In this document: positions 57,760 through 64,000 of the stretch, piece by piece
Layout of the letters: each line of letters opens with the position of its first letter
Numbering within the stretch: position 1 is the first letter of the stretch
Source: Prauserella rugosa
GTDB lineage: Bacteria; Actinomycetota; Actinomycetes; Mycobacteriales; Pseudonocardiaceae
Direction of reading: 5' to 3'
Assembly (NCBI RefSeq): GCF_000719975.1
Contig: NZ_JOIJ01000014.1
Coordinates: 55,511 to 119,510 of the forward strand
Length of the DNA stretch: 64,000 nucleotides
Made by a program: the position numbers and the translations under genes
The notes under the pieces: generated by a model
The model's input: only the letters and a program-made list of their open reading frames with translations
Databases searched by the model: none
What the model was told of the DNA's origin: nothing

Positions 57760-58005
57760 TCAGGGAAGGTCGAGCGTGCCGCGCCGAACGGCCGTGAGCA
57801 GCGCGTCCCACTCGGACGCCGACAGCCGGAGCATGCCGCCGGACGGGTTCTTCGAGTCGCGGACCGCCGCTCCCCCGGGTACGAAGGCGACCTCGACACA
57901 GTCGTTGCCGCCACCGCTGTAGGTGCTCTTCCGCCACGCGAGCGCGCCGGGCTCCACGGATGCGGAGCCGAGGGACGACGAACGGGTTAACGGGGCGCTG
58001 GCCAT
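57760..58005 (-). CDS. DUF397 protein
   Basis: An 81-residue DUF397 protein: ALAWRKSTYSGGGNDCVEVAF, then VRDSKNPSGGMLRLSASEWDALL. DUF397 proteins are usually next to XRE/DUF5753 regulators and act with them. It is downstream of the XRE gene on the same strand, 210 bp away. That spacer holds no gene, only CGGTGCTCGTGCT repeats near 58024-58060. Confidence 0.93.
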   Translation of the reverse strand: MASAPLTRSSSLGSASVEPGALAWRKSTYSGGGNDCVEVAFVPGGAAVRDSKNPSGGMLRLSASEWDALLTAVRRGTLDLP

Positions 58006-58215
58006 CTGCTCTCCTTGTCGACGATGTCGGTGCTCGTGCTTTCGGTGCTCGTGCTCTTCAGGGCTCGTGTGCAGAGCTCGTGCGGTCGGTATTCGATGTG
58101 CGGTGCGCGGGCCGGTCCTGCCGGTCGCCGAGCAGGGCCGCCGCTCGGGAGTCGACCCGGCCGACGCCACCGGCACAGGCCGGCGTCGATCCCCGAGGCT
58201 CGCCGGCCCGGGCCC

Positions 58216-59076
58216 TCAGACGTCGTGCTTCTCGAACCTCCGGGCGGCGGCCTCGATCAGATCGAGCGAATCATCCGGCTTCGCCGCGGCGGCACGCAAA
58301 TGATCGAACATCAGCGCGTAGCGGTGAACCTCCGCAGAGTCCTCGAGATACAGCCCGCCATTCGTGCTGTCAACGTAAACGACGTCCTGATCGGCCTGCT
58401 CCGGAAAACCGAGAATGAGAAACGGGCCCTCCATTCCCGGGTGCGCGCCTCCGGTGAACGGCACCACCTGGATCGTGGCGTGCGGCAGCGTGGCGATGTC
58501 GACCATCCGCCACAGCTGTTCGGCCATCACCTCGGGACCGCCGACGGAGCGGTGCAGCACGGCCTCGTCGATCACCGCCCAGTACTCGGGTGGCTGGCTG
58601 TCGCGCAGCAGGGCCTGCCGTTCCATGCGGGCGGCCACCCTGCGCTCGATCTCGTTCTCGGTCGCGTCGGGCCGCATCGCCCTGATCACCGCGTGGGCGT
58701 ATCTGCGGGTCTGCAGCAGGCCGGGCACCAGCAGTGCCTGATAGGCGCGCAGCGAGCTGGCGTCGGCCTCCAGCCCGACGAACGTGCCGGTGAACACCTC
58801 GTTGTAGGCGTGCCACCAGCCGCGTTTACGGGCCTCTCTCGCCAGCTGGACGAGCGCTTCGAGCTCCTCGCCCGCCACTCCGTACAGCTCGAGCATGTCC
58901 CGGGCGTCTCTCGGCGTGACCCCCACGTTGCCCGTCTCGACTCTGCTGACCTTCGACGCCGAACACTCCAGCCGCTCCGCCACGTCGTCGATCGTCAGGT
59001 CCGCCGCCTCGCGCAGCCTGCGCAGTTCCCCCGCCAGCCTACGGCGGCGGACAGTCGGGCCGTGCCCACGCGTCAT
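58216..59076 (-). CDS. XRE-family regulator with DUF5753 domain
   Basis: A 286-residue transcription factor. The N-terminal helix-turn-helix (LRRLREAADLTIDDVAERLECSASKVSRVETG) is followed by the DUF5753 domain (SLRAYQALLVPGLLQTRRYAHAVI, VIDEAVLHRSVGG, QVVPFTGGAHPGMEGPFLIL). It pairs with the DUF397 gene downstream, a very common actinobacterial regulator pair related to WhiJ. The family can act as repressors of development. An AT-rich palindrome lies in its promoter. Confidence 0.93.
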   Translation of the reverse strand: MTRGHGPTVRRRRLAGELRRLREAADLTIDDVAERLECSASKVSRVETGNVGVTPRDARDMLELYGVAGEELEALVQLAREARKRGWWHAYNEVFTGTFVGLEADASSLRAYQALLVPGLLQTRRYAHAVIRAMRPDATENEIERRVAARMERQALLRDSQPPEYWAVIDEAVLHRSVGGPEVMAEQLWRMVDIATLPHATIQVVPFTGGAHPGMEGPFLILGFPEQADQDVVYVDSTNGGLYLEDSAEVHRYALMFDHLRAAAAKPDDSLDLIEAAARRFEKHDV

Positions 59077-59177
59077 CGCTCACCTCCACCTCGTCGCGCG
59101 CCCCATCTAACCACCGAGGGCGCCGAAAAGAACTGGCGGTGAAACACCTCGCCGCGGTTCCCGCCACCTTTCGCAGA

Positions 59178-59194
59178 AAGTGCAAATTGCACTT
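59178..59194. promoter_or_regulatory. AT-rich palindrome upstream of the XRE gene
   Basis: AAGTGCAAATTGCACTT is a perfect 17-bp palindrome about 100 bp upstream of the regulator start, in a 306-bp spacer (59077-59382) otherwise without a gene. Its AT content stands out against the surroundings, which suggests an operator for the XRE/DUF397 pair. Confidence 0.5.
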
Positions 59195-59331
59195 CTCACG
59201 AATCGCTGTGAAGGCTCGGAAAACACGCACACATGCGCATCCGGAAGCGACGTGGTCCGGACCGCACCCGAGGTTCCGGGGCTCCGCGCGGCCGGGGCAT
59301 GGAGCCGGCCCGGCGCATGACAGGGTCAGCG

Positions 59332-59388
59332 CCCGCCGACGACGTGAGAGCCCGCCGACGACGTGAGAGCACCCGGCCGACGTCAGAG
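59332..59388. repeat. Three tandem 19-bp copies overlapping the tesB end
   Basis: Units of 19 bp at 59332-59350, 59351-59369 and 59370-59388 share CCGCCGACGACGTGAGAG-like sequence. The third contains the tesB stop codon (complement TCA at 59383-59385). Confidence 0.75.
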
Positions 59389-60282
59389 CACCCGGACGAG
59401 CCCCTCCTGCACCACCGTCGCGATGTGCGAGCCGTCGTGGGCGAAGAACTGACCCGTCGCCAGGCCGCGCGCACCGGAGGCGGTGGGCGAGGTGCTGTCG
59501 TAGAGGAACCAGTTGTCGGCCCGGAACGGGCGGTGGAACCACAGGGCGTGGTCGAGGCTGGCCCCGAGCACCTGGTCGAACTCCCAGTACACGTCGTGTT
59601 CGGCGAGCACCGAGTCGAGCAGGGTCAGGTCCGAGGCGTAGGTGAGCACGCACACGTGCAGCAGCGGATCGTCGGGAAGAACCCCGTCGGCCTTCATCCA
59701 CACCTGGTTACGGCCCTGCCAGTCGCCGGTCTGGCGGGTCACCCACGGCGGGTCGTTGACGTAGCGCATGTCCAGGGGCCGCGGCCCGGTGCGCATGGTG
59801 AGGGTGTCCGCGTAGGGCTCGATGCGTTCGGCGAGGGTCGGCAGACCCTCCGGGTCCGGCACCTCGGGCATGGGTCCCGAGTGCTCGATCCCGGCCTCGG
59901 CCTTCTGGAACGACGCCGACAACGCGAAGATCGCCTTGCCGTGCTGCACCGCGGTCACCCGGCGCGTGGTGAACGACCGCCCGTCGCGGATCCGGTCGAC
60001 CTCGTAGACGATCGGCACGGTCGGGTCGCCGCCGCGGATGAAGTAGGCGTGCAGGGAGTGCACGTGCCGTTCGGCCGGCACCGTCCGCCCGGCCGCGACG
60101 AGGGCCTGGCCCGCGACCTGGCCTCCGAACACGCGCGTCGGCGAATGCGGCGGGCTCACCCCACGGAAGATGTTCTCCTCGATCTTCTCCAGGTCGAGCA
60201 GATTCACCAGTTGGTCGAGCACCGGTTGGCCGGTGGCCGCACCGTCGGCGGCCGCGGCGGCGGCACGTGCCAGTTCCGTCAT
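59383..60282 (-). CDS. tesB: Acyl-CoA thioesterase II
   Basis: A 299-residue double hot-dog thioesterase. Segments RGVSPPHSPTRVFGGQVAGQALVAAGRTVP, LHAYFIRGGDPTVPIVYEVDRIRDGRSF and LDHALWFHRPFRADNWFLYDSTSP match TesB. It hydrolyses medium- and long-chain acyl-CoAs in the cytoplasm, probably to rescue CoA. Start ATG 60282. Confidence 0.92.
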   Translation of the reverse strand: MTELARAAAAAADGAATGQPVLDQLVNLLDLEKIEENIFRGVSPPHSPTRVFGGQVAGQALVAAGRTVPAERHVHSLHAYFIRGGDPTVPIVYEVDRIRDGRSFTTRRVTAVQHGKAIFALSASFQKAEAGIEHSGPMPEVPDPEGLPTLAERIEPYADTLTMRTGPRPLDMRYVNDPPWVTRQTGDWQGRNQVWMKADGVLPDDPLLHVCVLTYASDLTLLDSVLAEHDVYWEFDQVLGASLDHALWFHRPFRADNWFLYDSTSPTASGARGLATGQFFAHDGSHIATVVQEGLVRVL

Positions 60283-60328
60283 GGCCCGATTCTGGCACCG
60301 CCGCGCCGGCGCGGCCGGTCAGCCAGGG

Positions 60329-61753
60329 TCAGGCGTGGTCGTCCTCACCGAGGCGGTGCACCCGGATGAGGTTGGTCGACCCGACGGTCCCCGGTGGCGA
60401 TCCGGCGACGATGACGACGAGATCGCCCGGCTGGTAGCGGCCGGTCTCGAGCATCGCGCGGTCGCACTGGTGGATCATCCGGTCGGTCGAGTCCGCCTTG
60501 GGCACGAGCTCGGTGTGGGTGCCCCACGTCAGCGCCAGCTGGCTGCGCACGCTCTCCAACGGGGTGAACGCGAGCAACGGCAGCCGCGTGTGCAGACGTG
60601 CGAGCCTGCGCACCGTGTCCCCGGACTGCGTGAACGCCACCAGCGCCTTCGCGTTGAGCCGTTCGCCGATGTCCCTGGCCGCATAGGAGATGACGCCCCG
60701 CTTGGTGCGCGGGACGTGCGACAGCGGCGGCACCGCGGGCAGGTCGGCCTCGACCGCCTCGACGATCCGCGACATCGTCTGGACCGTTTCGATCGGATAG
60801 CGGCCCACGCTCGTCTCACCGGAGAGCATCACGGCGTCGGCGCCGTCGAGGACGGCGTTGGCGACGTCGGAGGCCTCGGCGCGCGTCGGCCGGGAGTTGC
60901 CGATCATCGAGTCCAGCATCTGCGTCGCCACGATCACGGGCTTGGCATTCTCGCGCGCGATCTGGATGGCGCGCTTCTGCACCAGCGGCACCTGTTCGAG
61001 CGGCAGTTCGACCCCGAGGTCGCCGCGGGCCACCATCAGGCCGTCGAAGGCGAGCACGACGGCCTCGAGGTTGTAGACCGCCTCGGGCTTCTCGAGCTTC
61101 GCGATCACCGGGACGCGGCCCTTGCCGACCCGGTCCATCACCTGGTGCACGAGGTCGATGTCCGCGGGCGAACGGACGAACGACAGCGCCACGAAGTCGA
61201 CGCCGAGTTCCATGGCGAACTCGAGGTCCTCGATGTCCTTGTCGGACAACGCGGGCACGGACACGTCCATGCCGGGCAGGGACACACCCTTGTTGTTGCT
61301 GACCGGACCGCCCTCGGTCACGGTGCACACCACGTCGGGCCCGTCGACCTCGTCGACCACGAGTCCGACCTTGCCGTCGTCGACCAACAGCCGGTCGCCC
61401 TGCTTGGCGTCGTCGGCCAGGCCCTTGTAGGTGGTCGACACCCGGTCGTGGGTGCCGACGACGTCCTCGACGGTGATGCGCACGGTGTCGCCGGTGCGCC
61501 ACTCGACCGGGCCGCTGGCGAACGTACCGAGACGGATCTTCGGGCCCTGCAGGTCGGCGAGGATGCCGACGGCCCTGCCGGTGTCGGCGGCCGCCGAGCG
61601 TACGAGCTCGTAGACCTGCTTGTGGTCGTCGTGGTCGCCGTGGCTGAAGTTCATGCGGGCGACGTCCATCCCCGATTCGACGAGGTCACGGACCTTCTCC
61701 GCCGTCGCGGTCGCGGGGCCCAGGGTGCATACGATCTTCGCTCGTCGGCTCAC
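60329..61753 (-). CDS. pyk: Pyruvate kinase
   Basis: A 474-residue pyruvate kinase. RAKIVCTLGPATATAEKVRDLVESGMDVARMNFSHG opens the TIM barrel. The signature VPVIAKLEKPEAVYNLEAVV includes the catalytic Lys. MVARGDLGVELP and ATQMLDSMIGNSRPTRAEASDVANAVLDGADAVMLSGET contain the metal and substrate site. It makes pyruvate and ATP from phosphoenolpyruvate. GTG 61753. Confidence 0.96.
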   Translation of the reverse strand: MSRRAKIVCTLGPATATAEKVRDLVESGMDVARMNFSHGDHDDHKQVYELVRSAAADTGRAVGILADLQGPKIRLGTFASGPVEWRTGDTVRITVEDVVGTHDRVSTTYKGLADDAKQGDRLLVDDGKVGLVVDEVDGPDVVCTVTEGGPVSNNKGVSLPGMDVSVPALSDKDIEDLEFAMELGVDFVALSFVRSPADIDLVHQVMDRVGKGRVPVIAKLEKPEAVYNLEAVVLAFDGLMVARGDLGVELPLEQVPLVQKRAIQIARENAKPVIVATQMLDSMIGNSRPTRAEASDVANAVLDGADAVMLSGETSVGRYPIETVQTMSRIVEAVEADLPAVPPLSHVPRTKRGVISYAARDIGERLNAKALVAFTQSGDTVRRLARLHTRLPLLAFTPLESVRSQLALTWGTHTELVPKADSTDRMIHQCDRAMLETGRYQPGDLVVIVAGSPPGTVGSTNLIRVHRLGEDDHA

Positions 61754-61845
61754 GCCTGCACAGCCTAGACCGTTCGCGCCGTCACGTCTTGACCGATCCG
61801 GTCTTCCCCGCCGGGGTGGCGTGGTGTACCTGGCGTCGGCACCGG

Positions 61846-62508
61846 TCAGCGGCGTGGGAGTTCGCTCACACCGACGTGATCACGTGCCCATTCGTTCAGC
61901 GGGCGCAACTGCCGCCAGGCGTGGCGAACCCGGTCGAGACACGTCGGCTCGTGCAGCGTGTCGTCCGGCTCCCAGGTGTGGATCGCGTACAGCCGCCGGT
62001 GCCGCAACAGCTCGAGCCGGGGATGTTCGGGGTCCACGCCCCGCGGCCGGGTCTTCAACCGCTCGCCCGCGATCTCCCAGCCGCGGCCGCGCAACGCGTC
62101 GAGGACCGTTTCCAGCGCCCTGCCGTGCACCTCGGTGTCGACCGCCTGCCGGAACCGCGCGAGCTGGTCGGCGGCCAGGTGGAAACATCCGCCACCGACG
62201 CGCAGCCCCGCGGGGCCGATCTCGACGTAGTAGGCGCCGCCGCCGCGACCCGCCTCGATCACGCCGCCGCAGTGCGTCTTGTACGGCGTCTTGTCCTTGG
62301 CGAACCGGACGTCGCGGTACGGGCGGAACACCTTCGGTTCGCCGAGATCGGCGAACTCGTCGGCCAGTTCCGCGAGGAGCTGTTCCATCGGCGCCCGCAC
62401 GTCCCGCCGGTAGGTCTCCACGTTGGCGTTCCAGTAGGGCTTGGAGTTGTCGGCCACGAGGCCGTCGTAGAAGTCGATGGCGTACTCGCCGAATCCCGCG
62501 AATCCCAC
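61846..62508 (-). CDS. DUF2461 protein
   Basis: A 220-residue DUF2461 protein. GFGEYAIDFYDGLVADNSKPYWNAN opens it, then KVFRPYRDVRFAKDKTPYKTHCGG and YYVEIGPAGLRVGGGCFHL, the DUF2461 signatures. Function unknown. GTG 62508 was taken because family members start at this point; an in-frame GTG 17 codons upstream is possible. Confidence 0.85.
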   Translation of the reverse strand: MGFAGFGEYAIDFYDGLVADNSKPYWNANVETYRRDVRAPMEQLLAELADEFADLGEPKVFRPYRDVRFAKDKTPYKTHCGGVIEAGRGGGAYYVEIGPAGLRVGGGCFHLAADQLARFRQAVDTEVHGRALETVLDALRGRGWEIAGERLKTRPRGVDPEHPRLELLRHRRLYAIHTWEPDDTLHEPTCLDRVRHAWRQLRPLNEWARDHVGVSELPRR

Positions 62509-62584
62509 GGACGCCAACCTAGGCCATGTCGCCGACGGGCCGAGCGCGTCTCCTGCCACCCCTCCGCGACGTGCGCGTGGCCGC

Positions 62585-63610
62585 TCAGCCGAAGAAGACC
62601 TCGGCCTCGGCGTAGCGTTCGGGCGGCACGGTCTTCAGCTCCGCGGTCGCCTCGGACAGGGCGACCCGGACGATGTCGGTGCCGCGCAACGCCGTCATCA
62701 CCCCGAAGTCGCCCTCGGCGACGGCGTCGACGGCGTGCAGTCCGAAGCGGGTGGCCAGCACCCGGTCGTAGGCGGTCGGTGTGCCGCCCCGCTGCGTGTG
62801 CCCGAGCACGACCGCGCGGGACTCCTTGCCCGTCCGGTGGGCGATCTCGTCGGCGAGCCAGGAGCCGACGCCACCGAGCCGCACGTGCCCGAACGCGTCC
62901 TTCTCCCCGGTCTGCAGGACCTCGGCACCGCCCTGCGGGAGCGCACCCTCGGCCACGACGATGATCGGCGCGTACTCGCGTTCGAACCGGCGCTCGACCC
63001 AGCTGACCACCTCGTCGACCGAGAACGCGCGCTCCGGGACGAGGATCCCGCTCGCTCCTCCTGCCATCCCCGAGTGCAGGGCGATCCAGCCTGCGTGCCT
63101 GCCCATCACCTCGACGACGAGGGCGCGGTGGTGCGACTCGGCGGTGGTGTGCAGGCGGTCGATCGCCTCGGTCGCGATGTGCACCGCCGTGTCGAAGCCG
63201 AAGGTGTAGTCGGTGGCGCCGAGGTCGTTGTCGATCGTCTTCGGCACGCCGACCACGGGGGTGCCCTCCCCCGCGAGCCGCTCCGCCACGCCGAGGGTGT
63301 CCTCACCCCCGATGGCCACCAGGGCGTCGATCCCCTGCGCGGCCAGCACCGACCGGACGCGCTCGGCACCGTCGTCGGTGGAGTACGGATTCGTGCGCGA
63401 CGAGCCGAGAATGGTGCCGCCGCGCGTGAGGATCGGCTCGACGTCGTCGACACCGAGCGGGCGCGCGTCCCCGGTGAGCGGGCCCTGCCAGCCGTTGCGG
63501 AAGCCCACGACGTCCCATCCGTGCTCCCCGACGCCCTTGAGGACGACCGCACGGATCACGGCGTTCAGTCCCGGGCAGTCGCCGCCACCGGTCAGGACAC
63601 CCACGCGCAT
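62585..63610 (-). CDS. pfp: 6-phosphofructokinase, pyrophosphate-dependent type
   Basis: A 341-residue phosphofructokinase. The phosphate-donor loop is TGGGDCPGLNA. The donor-specificity residues are Asp104 (AIGGEDT) and Lys124 (VPKTIDND), the PPi-type pair; ATP-enzymes carry Gly at 104. The substrate site has MGRHAGWIA. Its length equals the PPi-PFK of Amycolatopsis methanolica (340). It would make fructose-1,6-bisphosphate from fructose-6-phosphate and pyrophosphate, reversibly. The ATP-type PfkA assignment is the alternative. Confidence 0.85.
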   Translation of the reverse strand: MRVGVLTGGGDCPGLNAVIRAVVLKGVGEHGWDVVGFRNGWQGPLTGDARPLGVDDVEPILTRGGTILGSSRTNPYSTDDGAERVRSVLAAQGIDALVAIGGEDTLGVAERLAGEGTPVVGVPKTIDNDLGATDYTFGFDTAVHIATEAIDRLHTTAESHHRALVVEVMGRHAGWIALHSGMAGGASGILVPERAFSVDEVVSWVERRFEREYAPIIVVAEGALPQGGAEVLQTGEKDAFGHVRLGGVGSWLADEIAHRTGKESRAVVLGHTQRGGTPTAYDRVLATRFGLHAVDAVAEGDFGVMTALRGTDIVRVALSEATAELKTVPPERYAEAEVFFG

Positions 63611-63783
63611 CGCTCACACCCTGCCTCTCGCACGTCACTGTGTGCACACAGGATAGCTGGATCGGCGCAGCGGGAGGTGGTGCCGCACGGCGTGCAGGAC
63701 AACCGGCGTCCGCCGAATCCGGAACCGGGGACATGGATCACTGCACCGGTCAAGCAAGGTAAGCCTGTGCTACGGTCCTAGCG

Positions 63784-63849
63784 ATGCAGCGCTTCTACTG
63801 GTTTACGTGGCCGGCCCGGAGGGGGCCGGTCGGCGTGACCGTGCGCTGA
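63784..63849 (+). CDS. Aromatic-rich leader peptide
   Basis: A 21-residue peptide, MQRFYWFTWPARRGPVGVTV plus R, then TGA. Phe4, Tyr5, Trp6, Phe7 and Trp9 cluster at the start, covering all three aromatic amino acids. A possible -10 hexamer TACGGT at 63773-63778 lies five bases before the ATG, so transcription may start at or near the ATG and the peptide be leaderless. Hairpins follow. It is a classical arrangement for ribosome-mediated attenuation of an aromatic amino acid gene. Confidence 0.7.
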   Translation: MQRFYWFTWPARRGPVGVTVR

Positions 63850-63888
63850 CCCAACACCCCACTTCGAGCCGGAAGCCAAGCCGGCTCG
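63811..63888 (+). promoter_or_regulatory. Candidate attenuator hairpins
   Basis: CCGGCCC (63811-63817) pairs with GGGCCGG (63823-63829) inside the leader coding region. CGAGCCGG (63865-63872) pairs with CCGGCTCG (63881-63888) after it. The segments GGCCGG, GAGCCGG and CCGGCTC can pair in more than one way, as required for an attenuator. Confidence 0.55.
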
Positions 63889-63927
63889 GCGTTGCTCGGG
63901 GCGGCTTGCGGAAAGGAAGTCACCCCG

Positions 63928-64000
63928 ATGGCAACTCCGTCCACGTCCACAGCGGACAGCTCCGCACCGGACAGCATCGCCTCCGACCCCGACGATATCG
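63928..64000 (+). CDS. Amino-terminal fragment of an aromatic-pathway gene (cut by window end)
   Basis: ATG 63928 follows GAAAGGAAG and encodes MATPSTSTADSSAPDSIASD plus PDDI before the window ends. This segment is not diagnostic. The leader upstream suggests a gene of aromatic amino acid biosynthesis, such as DAHP synthase or anthranilate synthase. DAHP synthase genes lie near phosphofructokinase in some actinomycetes. Product not determined. Confidence 0.5.
   Translation, partial: MATPSTSTADSSAPDSIASDPDDI

Noticed and set aside
58006..58215. A small gene between the XRE and DUF397 genes
   Set aside because: Only imperfect CGGTGCTCGTGCT repeats; no start with a ribosome-binding site and no conserved frame.

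Overview
The window is high-GC (roughly 70%) actinobacterial chromosome. A DUF397/XRE pair, a cvnABCD conservon, F420-type oxidoreductases, a phosphofructokinase with pyrophosphate-type residues and a full KstR-type sterol regulon point to the Pseudonocardiaceae (Amycolatopsis, Saccharomonospora, Prauserella and relatives). The genus cannot be fixed from the sequence alone. There are no rRNA or tRNA genes, CRISPR arrays or intact insertion sequences.

Layout. 1-6 kb: the end of dtd, a SigB-type sigma factor behind a textbook SigR/SigH promoter, a possible small RNA, a class I fumarase, a lipoprotein/SRPBCC pair and an APC permease. 5.9-35.5 kb: a large sterol (cholesterol-type) catabolic cluster. 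It contains fadD19 and echA19, a FadD4-like ligase, a DUF35 protein with ltp4 and ltp3, cyp125 and fadA5, hsaADCB, kshA, a small Cys-rich protein, kshB, chsH3, the igr-type operon fadE28-fadE29-chsH2-chsH1-ltp2, an esterase, fadE34 and the repressor gene kstR. Nine good AACnnGTT palindromes (KstR boxes) and one weaker one lie in the divergent promoters. Together the genes cover side-chain activation and shortening (CYP125, FadD19, EchA19, Ltp3/4, FadA5, FadE28/29, ChsH1/H2, Ltp2), ring opening (KshAB) and A/B-ring cleavage (HsaABCD). The genes match M. tuberculosis one for one, but the blocks are rearranged: kshA and kshB are adjacent, and cyp125 is separated from the igr operon.

35.6-45.7 kb: an F420-type monooxygenase, the fused acyl-CoA mutase icmF, and the four-gene conservon whose sensor kinase has a roughly 700-residue disordered tail. 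45.7-49.5 kb: a 1.3-kb AT-richer spacer with short repeats, then a polyamine operon (ornithine-decarboxylase-like, SpeD, a divergent SpeE) preceded by a 22-codon translationally coupled ORF. 49.5-52.5 kb: small membrane proteins and a lytic transglycosylase. 52.9-59.1 kb: an acyl-CoA dehydrogenase/racemase pair facing its likely TetR repressor over two palindromes, GabD2, and the DUF397/XRE pair. 59.4-64 kb: TesB thioesterase, pyruvate kinase, a DUF2461 protein, a PPi-type phosphofructokinase, and an aromatic-rich leader peptide (Phe-Tyr-Trp-Phe-Thr-Trp) preceding a gene cut by the window end.

The most interesting non-gene signals are the KstR box map, six exact-period 21-bp repeats between ltp3 and cyp125, a 163-bp MITE-like element next to fadE34, the candidate sRNA after sigB, the polyamine leader ORF, and the aromatic attenuator at the right edge.
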